The position numbers were made by a program, and so were the translations under genes. From assembly GCA_023424965.1 (NCBI GenBank), contig JAFADI010000137.1, forward strand, positions 11,926 to 75,925: DNA of 64,000 nt. Direction: 5' to 3'. Shown one piece after another: positions 43,109 through 50,322 of this stretch; positions within the stretch are counted from its first letter, which is position 1, and every line of letters begins with the position of its first letter. The DNA comes from Bacillota bacterium (GTDB lineage: Bacteria; Bacillota; Clostridia; Acetivibrionales; JAFADI01). The notes beneath the pieces are model-generated. The model was given only the letters and a program-made list of their open reading frames with translations. It was not told where the DNA came from and ran no database searches.

Positions 43109-43870
43109 ATGATACTGGATAAATTCAGATTGGACGGGAAAGTAGCAATTGTAACAGGAGCAAGCACCGGCCTTGGCCAGGGAATGTCCCTTGCCCTGGC
43201 GGAAGCGGGGGCCCGCATCGTGGGAGTCGACTATGTGGATATGCCTGAAACCGGGGAAAAGGTCGAGGCTATGGGGAAAAGCTTTCTGGGGATCAAAGGA
43301 GACCTGATGAGCACCGCGCCCATCCAGGGCATTGTGGACAAAGCCGTGGAAACCTTCGGGAGAATCGACATCCTTGTAAACAACGCAGGCATTATCCGCA
43401 GGGAAGATGCGATTCATTTTACGGAAAAAGACTGGGACGATGTGATAAACATCAATTTGAAGACGGTTTTCTTCTTCAGCCAGGCCGTCGCAAAGCAGTA
43501 CATCAGCCAGGGGACGGGAGGGAAGATCATAAACATAGCCTCCATGCTGTCCTTCCAGGGAGGCATAAGAGTCCCTTCCTATACCGCCAGTAAGAGCGGT
43601 GTCATGGGCATCACCCGGTTGATGGCCAACGAGTGGGCAAAGCACAATATCAACGCCAATGCCATCGCTCCGGGCTATATGGCCACAAACAACACTGCGG
43701 CTCTGCGGGCAGACGAAGACCGGAGCGCAGCTATTCTGGACAGGATTCCCGCGGGCAGGTGGGGACTGCCGGAGGATCTGATGGGACCCATTGTGTTCCT
43801 GGCATCTCCCGCATCCGACTATGTAAACGGATATACCGTGGCAGTGGACGGAGGCTGGCTGGCCAGATAG
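43109..43870 (+). CDS. kduD: 2-dehydro-3-deoxy-D-gluconate 5-dehydrogenase
   Basis: A 253-residue short-chain dehydrogenase that reduces 2,5-diketo-3-deoxygluconate to KDG with NAD(P)H. It has the cofactor motif TGASTGLGQG, NNAG, and the catalytic set Ser145, Tyr158 and Lys162 (YTASK). An AGGAGG site precedes the ATG. It is the last gene of the kdgA-kdgK-kduI-kduD set and immediately precedes an antisense remnant of uronate isomerase. Confidence 0.95.
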   Translation: MILDKFRLDGKVAIVTGASTGLGQGMSLALAEAGARIVGVDYVDMPETGEKVEAMGKSFLGIKGDLMSTAPIQGIVDKAVETFGRIDILVNNAGIIRREDAIHFTEKDWDDVININLKTVFFFSQAVAKQYISQGTGGKIINIASMLSFQGGIRVPSYTASKSGVMGITRLMANEWAKHNINANAIAPGYMATNNTAALRADEDRSAAILDRIPAGRWGLPEDLMGPIVFLASPASDYVNGYTVAVDGGWLAR

Positions 43871-43891
43871 GCGGGAATAAGGAACTTGTTC

Positions 43892-44105
43892 TTAAAGCTC
43901 CATTCCAAAATAGTTTTCGGCATTCTTGTAGCAGATATCCTGCACCATTTTTCCCAGAAGCTCCATATCGTTTGGAGCTTCTCCGTTTTCTCCCCAATGG
44001 CCCGGCACAGTTCATTTCCGCAGGGCATATTCCTTACGCAGGAATACCCACACGGCTTTTATACTTTTCAATCCCGGATACCGGAAATTTTTGGCACATC
44101 AACCC
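43892..44105 (-). pseudogene. uxaC: remnant of the 3' end of uronate isomerase
   Basis: Read on the minus strand, 43892-43990 encodes NGEAPNDMELLGKMVQDI and then CYKNAENYFGMEL followed by a stop. This strongly resembles the conserved C-terminus of glucuronate/galacturonate isomerase (family ~470 residues). Further upstream, ELCRAIGE appears in a different frame and FLRKEYALRK back in the first, where intact proteins have an FLSY...RHEYFRR...LC..IG pattern. A TGA interrupts the frame at 44014-44012. So only about 70 codons remain, with frameshifts, and no start. The enzyme would feed the same KDG pathway, which fits its position next to kduD. It accounts for most of the 319-bp gap after kduD. 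Confidence 0.7.
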
Positions 44106-44135
44106 GAAGGAACTTTTTCCGGCCCATCCCCGTCT

Positions 44136-44161
44136 TATTATTACAGCTAGCTGTAATAATA
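44136..44161. promoter_or_regulatory. 26-bp perfect palindrome upstream of a lipoprotein gene
   Basis: The half TATTATTACAGCT (44136-44148) is followed without a loop by its exact complement. It ends 28 bp before the lipoprotein start. The TTACA...TGTAA arms suggest an operator for a dimeric repressor rather than a terminator, as there is no T-run. Confidence 0.6.
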
Positions 44162-44189
44162 CCAATATTCGAACCAAGGAGAAGTGAAC

Positions 44190-45149
44190 ATGATGGGAAA
44201 AAACCTAAAAGCAATTGCAGGAGCTCTGCTGGCATCCTTGCTGGTGCTGCAGATGGGGTGTTCCGGAGCCGGTCCGGAAAATTCCGGACAGAAGGAAACC
44301 GTTTCACCGCCGGAAAAGGTGGAGAGCCCGGCCAAAAACAATGAAGATTCACAAGCTGACATAAAAAACCGATTTGACAGCCTCCTGGCCAAGAATGCCG
44401 GGGCGTCCGAAGTACTGGCGTTTATCGACAAGAATGTTCCCCTTGCCGCCAGGGAGGGGGCCTCAGATATGCTTGTGAGCCTGGAGGAGATTCAAAAGAA
44501 GAATCTGCCCCAACTGGAGGAGAAGTATTACAAAGAGAACGGAATTCAAGAAAAGCTGGGCAAAGTCTATAGTAAGAACTTTGACCTGAAGCAGCTGGAG
44601 GAGATAACGGACCAGGAGGTAAAGGACCTTTTAACCGAAACCAGGGAAGGCGGCTATAAGGTAGAAACTGCAGAAGGCATGTTTTTCCCGGTAATTGATT
44701 ATGAGGTTTATAAAAAGTACGGCACGAATGCTGCGGCTGACATAAAGGGGTATTTCGATCTCATGGCGGTGGAGTCCAATGCCGTTCCTGCAAAGGATGC
44801 GGCGCTGGTAATCGGCTGGGATGAGGTGATCAAGAGGGCTCTGGCCCAGGAAAAATTCATTGCCTCCTATAAGGATTCCAGGAAGGCGGAGGAGGTAAGG
44901 CAGCTCCTTAAAAAGTACCTTGTTTTCACCCTTTTCGGCAGCAACAACACCCCGCTTTTTGATTATGACACCAAGACCATGGTGCCGGCAGCAAAGACTG
45001 CCTATTTGGAGACGCTCAAAAACAACAAAGAAGGAGAGTTCATAAAAATTTTGAGCGACTACATGGAGCTTTTGAATAAGAACAACTATAAACTGACGGA
45101 TGCCGTGGACAAATTCAGAAAGACCGCCACCGAGACCGTAAAGTTTTAA
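44190..45149 (+). CDS. lipoprotein of unknown function
   Basis: A 319-residue protein that I do not recognise. It has a signal peptide with lipobox (LVLQMGC), a Ser/Pro/Glu-rich linker, and then a helical, charged body with no known motif. The ATG at 44190 has AAGGAG eight bases upstream; an in-frame GTG at 44184 is too close to it. It stands alone behind a palindromic operator-like element and before a promoter for the next genes. It would sit on the outer face of the membrane. A structural or sensory role cannot be told apart. Confidence 0.8.
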   Translation: MMGKNLKAIAGALLASLLVLQMGCSGAGPENSGQKETVSPPEKVESPAKNNEDSQADIKNRFDSLLAKNAGASEVLAFIDKNVPLAAREGASDMLVSLEEIQKKNLPQLEEKYYKENGIQEKLGKVYSKNFDLKQLEEITDQEVKDLLTETREGGYKVETAEGMFFPVIDYEVYKKYGTNAAADIKGYFDLMAVESNAVPAKDAALVIGWDEVIKRALAQEKFIASYKDSRKAEEVRQLLKKYLVFTLFGSNNTPLFDYDTKTMVPAAKTAYLETLKNNKEGEFIKILSDYMELLNKNNYKLTDAVDKFRKTATETVKF

Positions 45150-45167
45150 AAGATGAAAGGACAAAAC

Positions 45168-45196
45168 TTGACATTTGGCAATTGAATAAATAATAT
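45168..45196 (+). promoter_or_regulatory. near-consensus sigma-A promoter
   Basis: TTGACA (45168-45173), a 17-base spacer and TAATAT (45191-45196), beginning 19 bp after the lipoprotein stop. It would produce a leader of about 280 bases before the glycosidase-family gene. Confidence 0.75.
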
Positions 45197-45236
45197 AAGA
45201 ATGATCGTGGACAACCCATAAAATGAATGTAATTGT

Positions 45237-45479
45237 TTTCTGTGCTGCCGATGTGGCGATTCCAGGATGCATGGGCGAGCAGCATCCAAAGGATGCGACC
45301 AGCCACTCGGCACATGGGGGGGCATGGAGATCGGGGCATGGAGAAGGCTTGAAGGACGCAGGTCCGGAAAGCATGCACCGATAGGTGCAGTAAAATCAAT
45401 TAACCCCATAAGAAAGCATTTGTAATGCTTTCTGTGCTGCCGATGTGGCGATTCACTCGGCACATCGGGGGCATGGAGG
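45237..45479 (+). repeat. imperfect direct repeat in a long mRNA leader
   Basis: The first part of copy A (45237-45262) is 26 bases identical to copy B (45429-45454), beginning TTTCTGTGCTGCCGATG. Both are followed by ACTCGGCACAT, a G-run and CATGGAG, directly in copy B (45455-45479) and after a 42-bp insertion (45263-45304) in copy A. Copy B supplies the ribosome site of the next gene. Hairpins lie between and within: AGAAAGCAT/ATGCTTTCT (45411-45433), TGCACC-GATA-GGTGCA, and CCGATGTG/CACATCGG in copy B. No known riboswitch was recognised. This fills the 335-bp gap. Confidence 0.7.
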
Positions 45480-45484
45480 TTAAT

Positions 45485-46537
45485 TTGGAGAGGCCGAAGC
45501 CACAAAAGAAGAAAAAGAAGAGCGGCTACAGGAAACTGATGGTTCTGGTTGCTCTGGAATTGATTATTTCAATCTTTACCGCTCCGTTGATACTTTTTTA
45601 CGGACCTTTTGAAAATCTGAAGAGCATGGCCGTAGGCTCTCTATATACAACCTTGAGCCACCGCTACATCGTGGAGCTTTTCCTATCGGACAAAGCCATC
45701 GAGCGGATCATCGGAAAAGAAGGCTTTTACACCCGCCTCACCGATGAAGAAGAGGTAAACACCGATAAGCTCAACATCAAAATTCAGCGCTCCGATGAAA
45801 TCGACTTTATGAAAATTGACGGAGGCAATCTCAGGCTTAAAGGCTATATGCTGGTAATACACGACCCTACCACCATCAAGGTGGGGTACTCTTCAAAGCT
45901 GCCCATCGAAGGGGAGCTGACCAGCCAGATGGCAAAGCGGTATGGTGCAATTGCCGCCATAAACGCCGGGGGTTTTGCCTACAATACGAAAAATGGGGCG
46001 TGGGCAAGCACGGGAGGAAATTTCGAGGGCTATATCCTGCAGGACGGAAAAGTCGTGGGAAACAACCTGAAGGGCGGAGAAAACGAGGCCTATGACTGCA
46101 TCGGCTTTACCAAAAAAGGACAGTTGATCTTCGGAAAATATTCCATAAAAAAATTGAAAACCATGGAAGTGACGGAGGCGGTTTGCTTTTTCGGACCCAA
46201 GCTCATTGTCAATGGAAAGAAGGTATTTTCAAAGGGGGAAAACGGGGGACTGGGCTATAACCCAAGGACCGCCATCGGGCAGAAGGCCTCGGGAGAGGTG
46301 GTCTTCCTGGTCATTGAAGGAAGAGACATTCTGGGCTCCTTCGGAGCCTCCATGTATGATTTGCAGGAAATACTCTATGAGCAGGGAGTTGTAAACGCCA
46401 TCAACCTGGACGGAGGCTCTTCAAGCGCCATGTACTTCAACGGCAAGCTGGTAAACAAGCCTTCCAATACCATGGGGGAACGGGCTGTGCCCTCGGCCTT
46501 TATGTCAATTCCCCACAAGGGTGGTGGCGGAAAATGA
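45485..46537 (+). CDS. phosphodiester glycosidase (NAGPA-like) family protein
   Basis: A 350-residue protein with a lysine-rich N-terminus, one membrane anchor (about residues 18-42) and an extracytoplasmic NAGPA-type domain. Characteristic parts are AIAAINAGGFAYN, PRTAIGQKASGEVVFLVIEGR and the ending VNAINLDGGSSSAMYFNGK. Members cleave phosphodiester-linked sugars or act on wall polymers. TTG at 45485 with GGAGG five bases upstream is preferred over the ATG at 45473, which overlaps that site. The stop overlaps the next gene by four bases (ATGA). Confidence 0.87.
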   Translation: MERPKPQKKKKKSGYRKLMVLVALELIISIFTAPLILFYGPFENLKSMAVGSLYTTLSHRYIVELFLSDKAIERIIGKEGFYTRLTDEEEVNTDKLNIKIQRSDEIDFMKIDGGNLRLKGYMLVIHDPTTIKVGYSSKLPIEGELTSQMAKRYGAIAAINAGGFAYNTKNGAWASTGGNFEGYILQDGKVVGNNLKGGENEAYDCIGFTKKGQLIFGKYSIKKLKTMEVTEAVCFFGPKLIVNGKKVFSKGENGGLGYNPRTAIGQKASGEVVFLVIEGRDILGSFGASMYDLQEILYEQGVVNAINLDGGSSSAMYFNGKLVNKPSNTMGERAVPSAFMSIPHKGGGGK

Positions 46538-47631
46538 AAAAAGCTTTTGTGATATTTTACAGACTGTTGATCCTATCGGTGACGCTGCAGGCATTGGCGT
46601 TTTTTGCCGTAAATAATCTCTACCTGGGCAACAGGAACGATATTGAAGGGAAAATGAAGGTCATCCCCGTAGCCGCTCTGGTTGAAAACCTTGCGGACAC
46701 GGGGGTGAAGATCCCTGAAGGTGCCAGGGATTTGAAGGTGTCCTTTGATGGAGCCTATGCGGCTTATATTGATGAGGATAAGCTGGTGGTAGTGGACACT
46801 GTGACCAGAAAAACAGTTAAAGACATCGAAAGTGTTTTTCCCGAGATTGAAGGCCAGGAAAAGAATGGTGAAAAAGCGGCCAGGATTGACTGCTACAAAT
46901 GGTATTCTGACAGGAACACGCTGATGTATGTGCTCAGTGCCCCGGACAACCTTCCCGGAAGAATACAGATTCTTACCTTTGACGCCACAAATGAGGCTTT
47001 GCAGATAGGCGCCAGCTTTGCCGGAGGAAATCTGAAAAAAGGCAGCAAGGTGCTGGATGTCGTATTCTCTCCCCTCAACATGATGACCCACATCAAGGTG
47101 AGGATCAGTGAGACCCAGACCCAGATTTACAGGGTAAACATCATGGACGATATCTCTTCTCCCTTTACGCTGGGGGCGGACACACTGATGGTTCCCGGGT
47201 ATTATACCGACACGCTGGTTTACCAGAACGGCAAGGGCCAGATATTTGTGAAAAGCGGAACCAATGCAGGAAAGCAGCTGAGCTTCAAGAAAAAAGCCGT
47301 ACTGCTGGATGTCACCGGTGACAGCACCAGCGGAAAGGATATCCTGTACGCGGGAGAGCTGAATGAGGAAGGAAAGGTGGCAGACGTGCTCCATGGAGCC
47401 GTTGGAACCGACCCCTCCAAATGGTCGAGAATCTCCTTGAAAAAACCTGTTGATCCCAAGGATATTTTGATCAAAGGTACGGGCAAGCTGTATACGGTAT
47501 CGGCGGATGACAGGACGGTGACCGCCATCCCCGGGGACAAGGGAATCAAGTTTTCCGGAAGCTTTGTGGATTTGACGGAAGATCAGGTTATCTATGTGGA
47601 AGACGGCATGTTAAAGAGCAAGTCCTTTTAA
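46534..47631 (+). CDS. membrane-anchored protein of unknown function
   Basis: A 365-residue protein with one N-terminal membrane segment (about 7-28) and a long extracytoplasmic part rich in beta strands, with repeats reminiscent of propeller blades (for example VSFDGAYAAYIDEDKLVVVD and later DLTEDQVIYVEDGMLKS). I do not recognise a family. It is translationally coupled to the glycosidase-family gene by an ATGA overlap, so the two probably work together at the cell surface. Confidence 0.8.
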   Translation: MKKAFVIFYRLLILSVTLQALAFFAVNNLYLGNRNDIEGKMKVIPVAALVENLADTGVKIPEGARDLKVSFDGAYAAYIDEDKLVVVDTVTRKTVKDIESVFPEIEGQEKNGEKAARIDCYKWYSDRNTLMYVLSAPDNLPGRIQILTFDATNEALQIGASFAGGNLKKGSKVLDVVFSPLNMMTHIKVRISETQTQIYRVNIMDDISSPFTLGADTLMVPGYYTDTLVYQNGKGQIFVKSGTNAGKQLSFKKKAVLLDVTGDSTSGKDILYAGELNEEGKVADVLHGAVGTDPSKWSRISLKKPVDPKDILIKGTGKLYTVSADDRTVTAIPGDKGIKFSGSFVDLTEDQVIYVEDGMLKSKSF

Positions 47632-47651
47632 ATATTGTTTATTTTTGTTTC

Positions 47652-47680
47652 TTGAACTTTGAAAAACAATATGCTATAGT
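47652..47680 (+). promoter_or_regulatory. promoter of the ABC-F gene
   Basis: TTGAAC (47652-47657), a 17-base spacer and TATAGT (47675-47680), with TG one base before the -10 (extended -10). It lies about 250 bp before the ABC-F start and about 30 bp before a tiny upstream ORF. Confidence 0.65.
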
Positions 47681-47712
47681 ATTTTACAAATAAAATGATT
47701 GGAGTTGAAAAG

Positions 47713-47721
47713 ATGAAGTAA
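47713..47721 (+). CDS. two-codon upstream ORF (Met-Lys-stop) in the ABC-F leader
   Basis: ATG AAG TAA stands eight bases after GGAG (47701-47704), an ideal ribosome site. A ribosome paused here would cover the first pairing segment of the leader (47724-47731). Such minimal ORFs are known from antibiotic-inducible attenuators ahead of ABC-F and rRNA-methylase genes. Confidence 0.6.
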   Translation: MK

Positions 47722-47723
47722 TT

Positions 47724-47908
47724 TTTCTTGCTGATTTTAAAGCACAATAAAGCCCAGAGAGCGGGAAACCCGCCTGTCTTGTTGTGCCTGTGCAAGAAAG
47801 TTACCAATTCTTTTACTCGACCGGCATATCCTCGTCATACCCTGAATGGGTTGACTTTGCTGTATTTATGAGCTGTGAGAATTGACTTTCTTGCAGCTTT
47901 TATATTTT
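47724..47908 (+). promoter_or_regulatory. transcription-attenuator leader of the ABC-F gene
   Basis: Three segments can pair in two ways. TTTCTTGC (47724-47731) can pair with GCAAGAAA (47792-47799), enclosing a hairpin (GCACAA 47742-47747 with TTGTGC 47782-47787, and GCGGG/CCCGC inside). Alternatively TGCAAGAAAGT plus CAATTC (47791-47810) pair with GAATTG plus ACTTTCTTGCA (47879-47895), followed by a T-rich tail to 47908, which looks like a terminator. The ABC-F ribosome site follows at once. The switch direction cannot be settled by eye. Confidence 0.65.
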
Positions 47909-47927
47909 GATGCAGGAGGATTAATTT

Positions 47928-49442
47928 ATGTCGATAATAAATGTCAAAAACCTCACCTTTGCCTATGATGGCAGTTATGACAACATCTTTGAAAACGTGA
48001 GCTTCCAGATCGATACCGATTGGAAATTGGGATTTACGGGGAGAAACGGCAGGGGAAAAACCACCTTCCTCCATTTGCTGCTTGGAAAATATGAACACGG
48101 TGGCAGCATTTCTGCCAATGTGGATTTTGAATATTTCCCTTTCAACGTGGAAAACAAGGAAAATATCACGCTTGATGTCATCGGTGACATTTTTCCCGGC
48201 TATCTTCACTGGAAACTGCTGCGTGAACTTTCGCTGCTGGAGGTTTCCGAGGATGTGTTATACCGGCCCTTTAACACGCTCTCCAACGGAGAACAGACAA
48301 AAGTGCTGCTGGCAGCCCTGTTTCTTAAAGAAAACAGTTTTTTGCTGATTGATGAGCCCACTAACCACCTGGACATGAAGGCAAGAAAAACTGTCAGTGA
48401 CTATCTCAACACCAAGAGCGGGTTTATTCTGGTATCCCACGACAGGGCCTTTCTTGACAACTGTGTTGACCACATTCTTTCAATCAACAGGACAAACATC
48501 GAGATCCAGAAAGGCAAATTTTCCTCCTGGTGGGAAAATAAGAAGAGGCAGGACGGCTTTGAGCTTGCAGAAAACGAAAAACTGCAAAAGGATATCAAGC
48601 ACCTGTCCTCTGCTGCAAAACGCACCTCCGACTGGTCGGACAAGGTGGAGAAGACGAAAATCGGGACAAGAAACTCCGGTTCCAAGCCGGATAAGGGGTA
48701 CATCGGCCATAAGGCGGCCAAAATGATGAAGCGCTCCAAAGCAATCGAAAACAGGCAGCAGGCTGCGATTGATGAAAAGTCCAGGCTTCTTAAGAACATT
48801 GAAAACTCCGACAGCTTGAAAATCTCCCAGCTCGCCTATCATAAAAACCGGCTTGCGGAGCTTGAAAATGTTTCGATTTTTTACGGGGGCACCGTGGCTT
48901 GCCAGGACATAAGCTTTGCCATCGAGCAGGGCGACCGGATCGGGCTTACGGGAAAAAACGGCTCCGGAAAATCAAGTGTCATCAAACTGATCTGCGGCGA
49001 GGAGATGAGCTATACGGGCACTTTCAGGAGGGGAAGCCAGCTGAAAATATCCTATGTGTCCCAGGACACATCCGGCCTTCAGGGCAATTTAAGCGACTAT
49101 GCCGCAAACGGTGATATTGATGAAAGTCTTTTTAAGGCCATTTTACGAAAGCTTGATTTTTCCAGGATTCAATTTGAAAAGGACATGTCCGATTTCAGCG
49201 GGGGGCAAAAGAAGAAAGTGCTCATTGCGAAAAGCCTTTGTGAGAAAGCTCACCTGCATGTCTGGGATGAGCCTCTCAATTTTATTGATGTTGTCTCCCG
49301 CATGCAAATCGAGGAATTGCTGCTTGAGTACTCCCCCACGTTACTGTTCGTGGAGCATGACAGTGAATTCTGCAGGAATATTGCGACAAAGCTTGTGGAC
49401 TTTGCCGTCAGATCACCTTTGCCAGGATCAGCACAATCATAA
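47928..49442 (+). CDS. ABC-F protein, Lsa-type ribosome protection
   Basis: A 504-residue protein with two ATPase domains and no membrane segment. NBD1 has Walker A GRNGRGKTT, signature LSNGEQTKV and Walker B LLIDEPTNHLD. The inter-domain linker of about residues 195-300 is charged. NBD2 has GKNGSGKSS, FSGGQKKKV and VWDEPLNFIDV. Residue stretches such as YRPF..LS and FELAENEK match the Lsa proteins that dislodge lincosamides, streptogramin A and pleuromutilins from the ribosome. The antibiotic-type leader supports this role. The 3' end overlaps the convergent uppP gene by 35 bp. Confidence 0.9.
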   Translation: MSIINVKNLTFAYDGSYDNIFENVSFQIDTDWKLGFTGRNGRGKTTFLHLLLGKYEHGGSISANVDFEYFPFNVENKENITLDVIGDIFPGYLHWKLLRELSLLEVSEDVLYRPFNTLSNGEQTKVLLAALFLKENSFLLIDEPTNHLDMKARKTVSDYLNTKSGFILVSHDRAFLDNCVDHILSINRTNIEIQKGKFSSWWENKKRQDGFELAENEKLQKDIKHLSSAAKRTSDWSDKVEKTKIGTRNSGSKPDKGYIGHKAAKMMKRSKAIENRQQAAIDEKSRLLKNIENSDSLKISQLAYHKNRLAELENVSIFYGGTVACQDISFAIEQGDRIGLTGKNGSGKSSVIKLICGEEMSYTGTFRRGSQLKISYVSQDTSGLQGNLSDYAANGDIDESLFKAILRKLDFSRIQFEKDMSDFSGGQKKKVLIAKSLCEKAHLHVWDEPLNFIDVVSRMQIEELLLEYSPTLLFVEHDSEFCRNIATKLVDFAVRSPLPGSAQS

Positions 49443-50211
49443 GGATGCCCACGATAAGCCTGTAGTACGCAAAATTCTTGAGGGGATGTCTGGTGAGATA
49501 GGAGAGGAACTTGCCCACAACCACAAAGGCCACGAGAAAGGAAACCACGAAGCCCACGGCCAGAGCCAGCCATTCCATGGCGCTTACCGCCGTCATCCCC
49601 TTGATGAGGGAATAACCCGTTGCCGCAACCATGGTTGGAATGGCCAGGAAGAAGGAGAATTCGGCGGCCGCCTTTACCGAAAGACCTACCATCATACCGC
49701 CCATGATGGTGGAGGCGGACCTGGACATTCCGGGGAACAGGGACATACATTGGGCCACACCGATCAACAGGGCCTTTTTTGAACCGATCCTGTCCATGCT
49801 GTCATATTTGAACCTGAAAAACCTCTTTTCAACGGCAATCATCAGCACCGCGCCTATAATCAGGGCGATTGAAACCGTCAGGGGTGAAAAGAGGTGTTCT
49901 TCAATAAAGTTGTTCAGAAGCAGGCCCAGGATGGCTGAGGGAAGAAAGGCGATGAACATTTTCATCCACAGCTTGAAGCCCCACTGTCCCGGGCGGAGCT
50001 TTGAAAGGGAACCGAGGATTTTTTCCTTATAGTAGAACACGACCGCCAGGATAGCGCCCAGTTGTATTACGATTTCAAACATGTTGGCAAAGCTTCCGGT
50101 GAAGCCGATAAAGTGGCCGAACAAAATAAGATGGCCTGTGGAGGATATGGGGAGGAATTCCGTGATACCCTCCACGATGCCCATGATGATGGCTTGCAGC
50201 AATAAAAACAT
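49408..50211 (-). CDS. uppP: undecaprenyl-diphosphatase
   Basis: A 267-residue membrane enzyme (BacA/UppP) that dephosphorylates undecaprenyl diphosphate to recycle the cell-wall lipid carrier and can give bacitracin resistance. The two signature motifs are present, EGITEFLPISSTGH (about 14-27) and LFPGMSRSASTIMGG, and the protein has about eight predicted membrane segments. Its 3' end overlaps the ABC-F gene on the other strand. It is 111 bp downstream of the ABC exporter gene on the same strand and may be co-transcribed. Confidence 0.96.
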   Translation of the reverse strand: MFLLLQAIIMGIVEGITEFLPISSTGHLILFGHFIGFTGSFANMFEIVIQLGAILAVVFYYKEKILGSLSKLRPGQWGFKLWMKMFIAFLPSAILGLLLNNFIEEHLFSPLTVSIALIIGAVLMIAVEKRFFRFKYDSMDRIGSKKALLIGVAQCMSLFPGMSRSASTIMGGMMVGLSVKAAAEFSFFLAIPTMVAATGYSLIKGMTAVSAMEWLALAVGFVVSFLVAFVVVGKFLSYLTRHPLKNFAYYRLIVGILMIVLILAKVI

Positions 50212-50322
50212 ACGCGATGACCTTTCGTTAAAACAGATTTCCTTGTTATTCTTATTCTACCTAAATATTTTCCATTCGTACAGCGGCAGTTTGTGAACAA
50301 AGTATGAATAAAAGCGGAGCAG

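Noticed and set aside
44136..44161. Intrinsic terminator for kduD
   Set aside because: The palindrome has no T-run and lies about 265 bp after the kduD stop, directly before another gene.
45237..45479. Mobile element or CRISPR-like array at the leader repeat
   Set aside because: There are only two unequal copies, with no regular spacers, no target-site duplications and no transposase.
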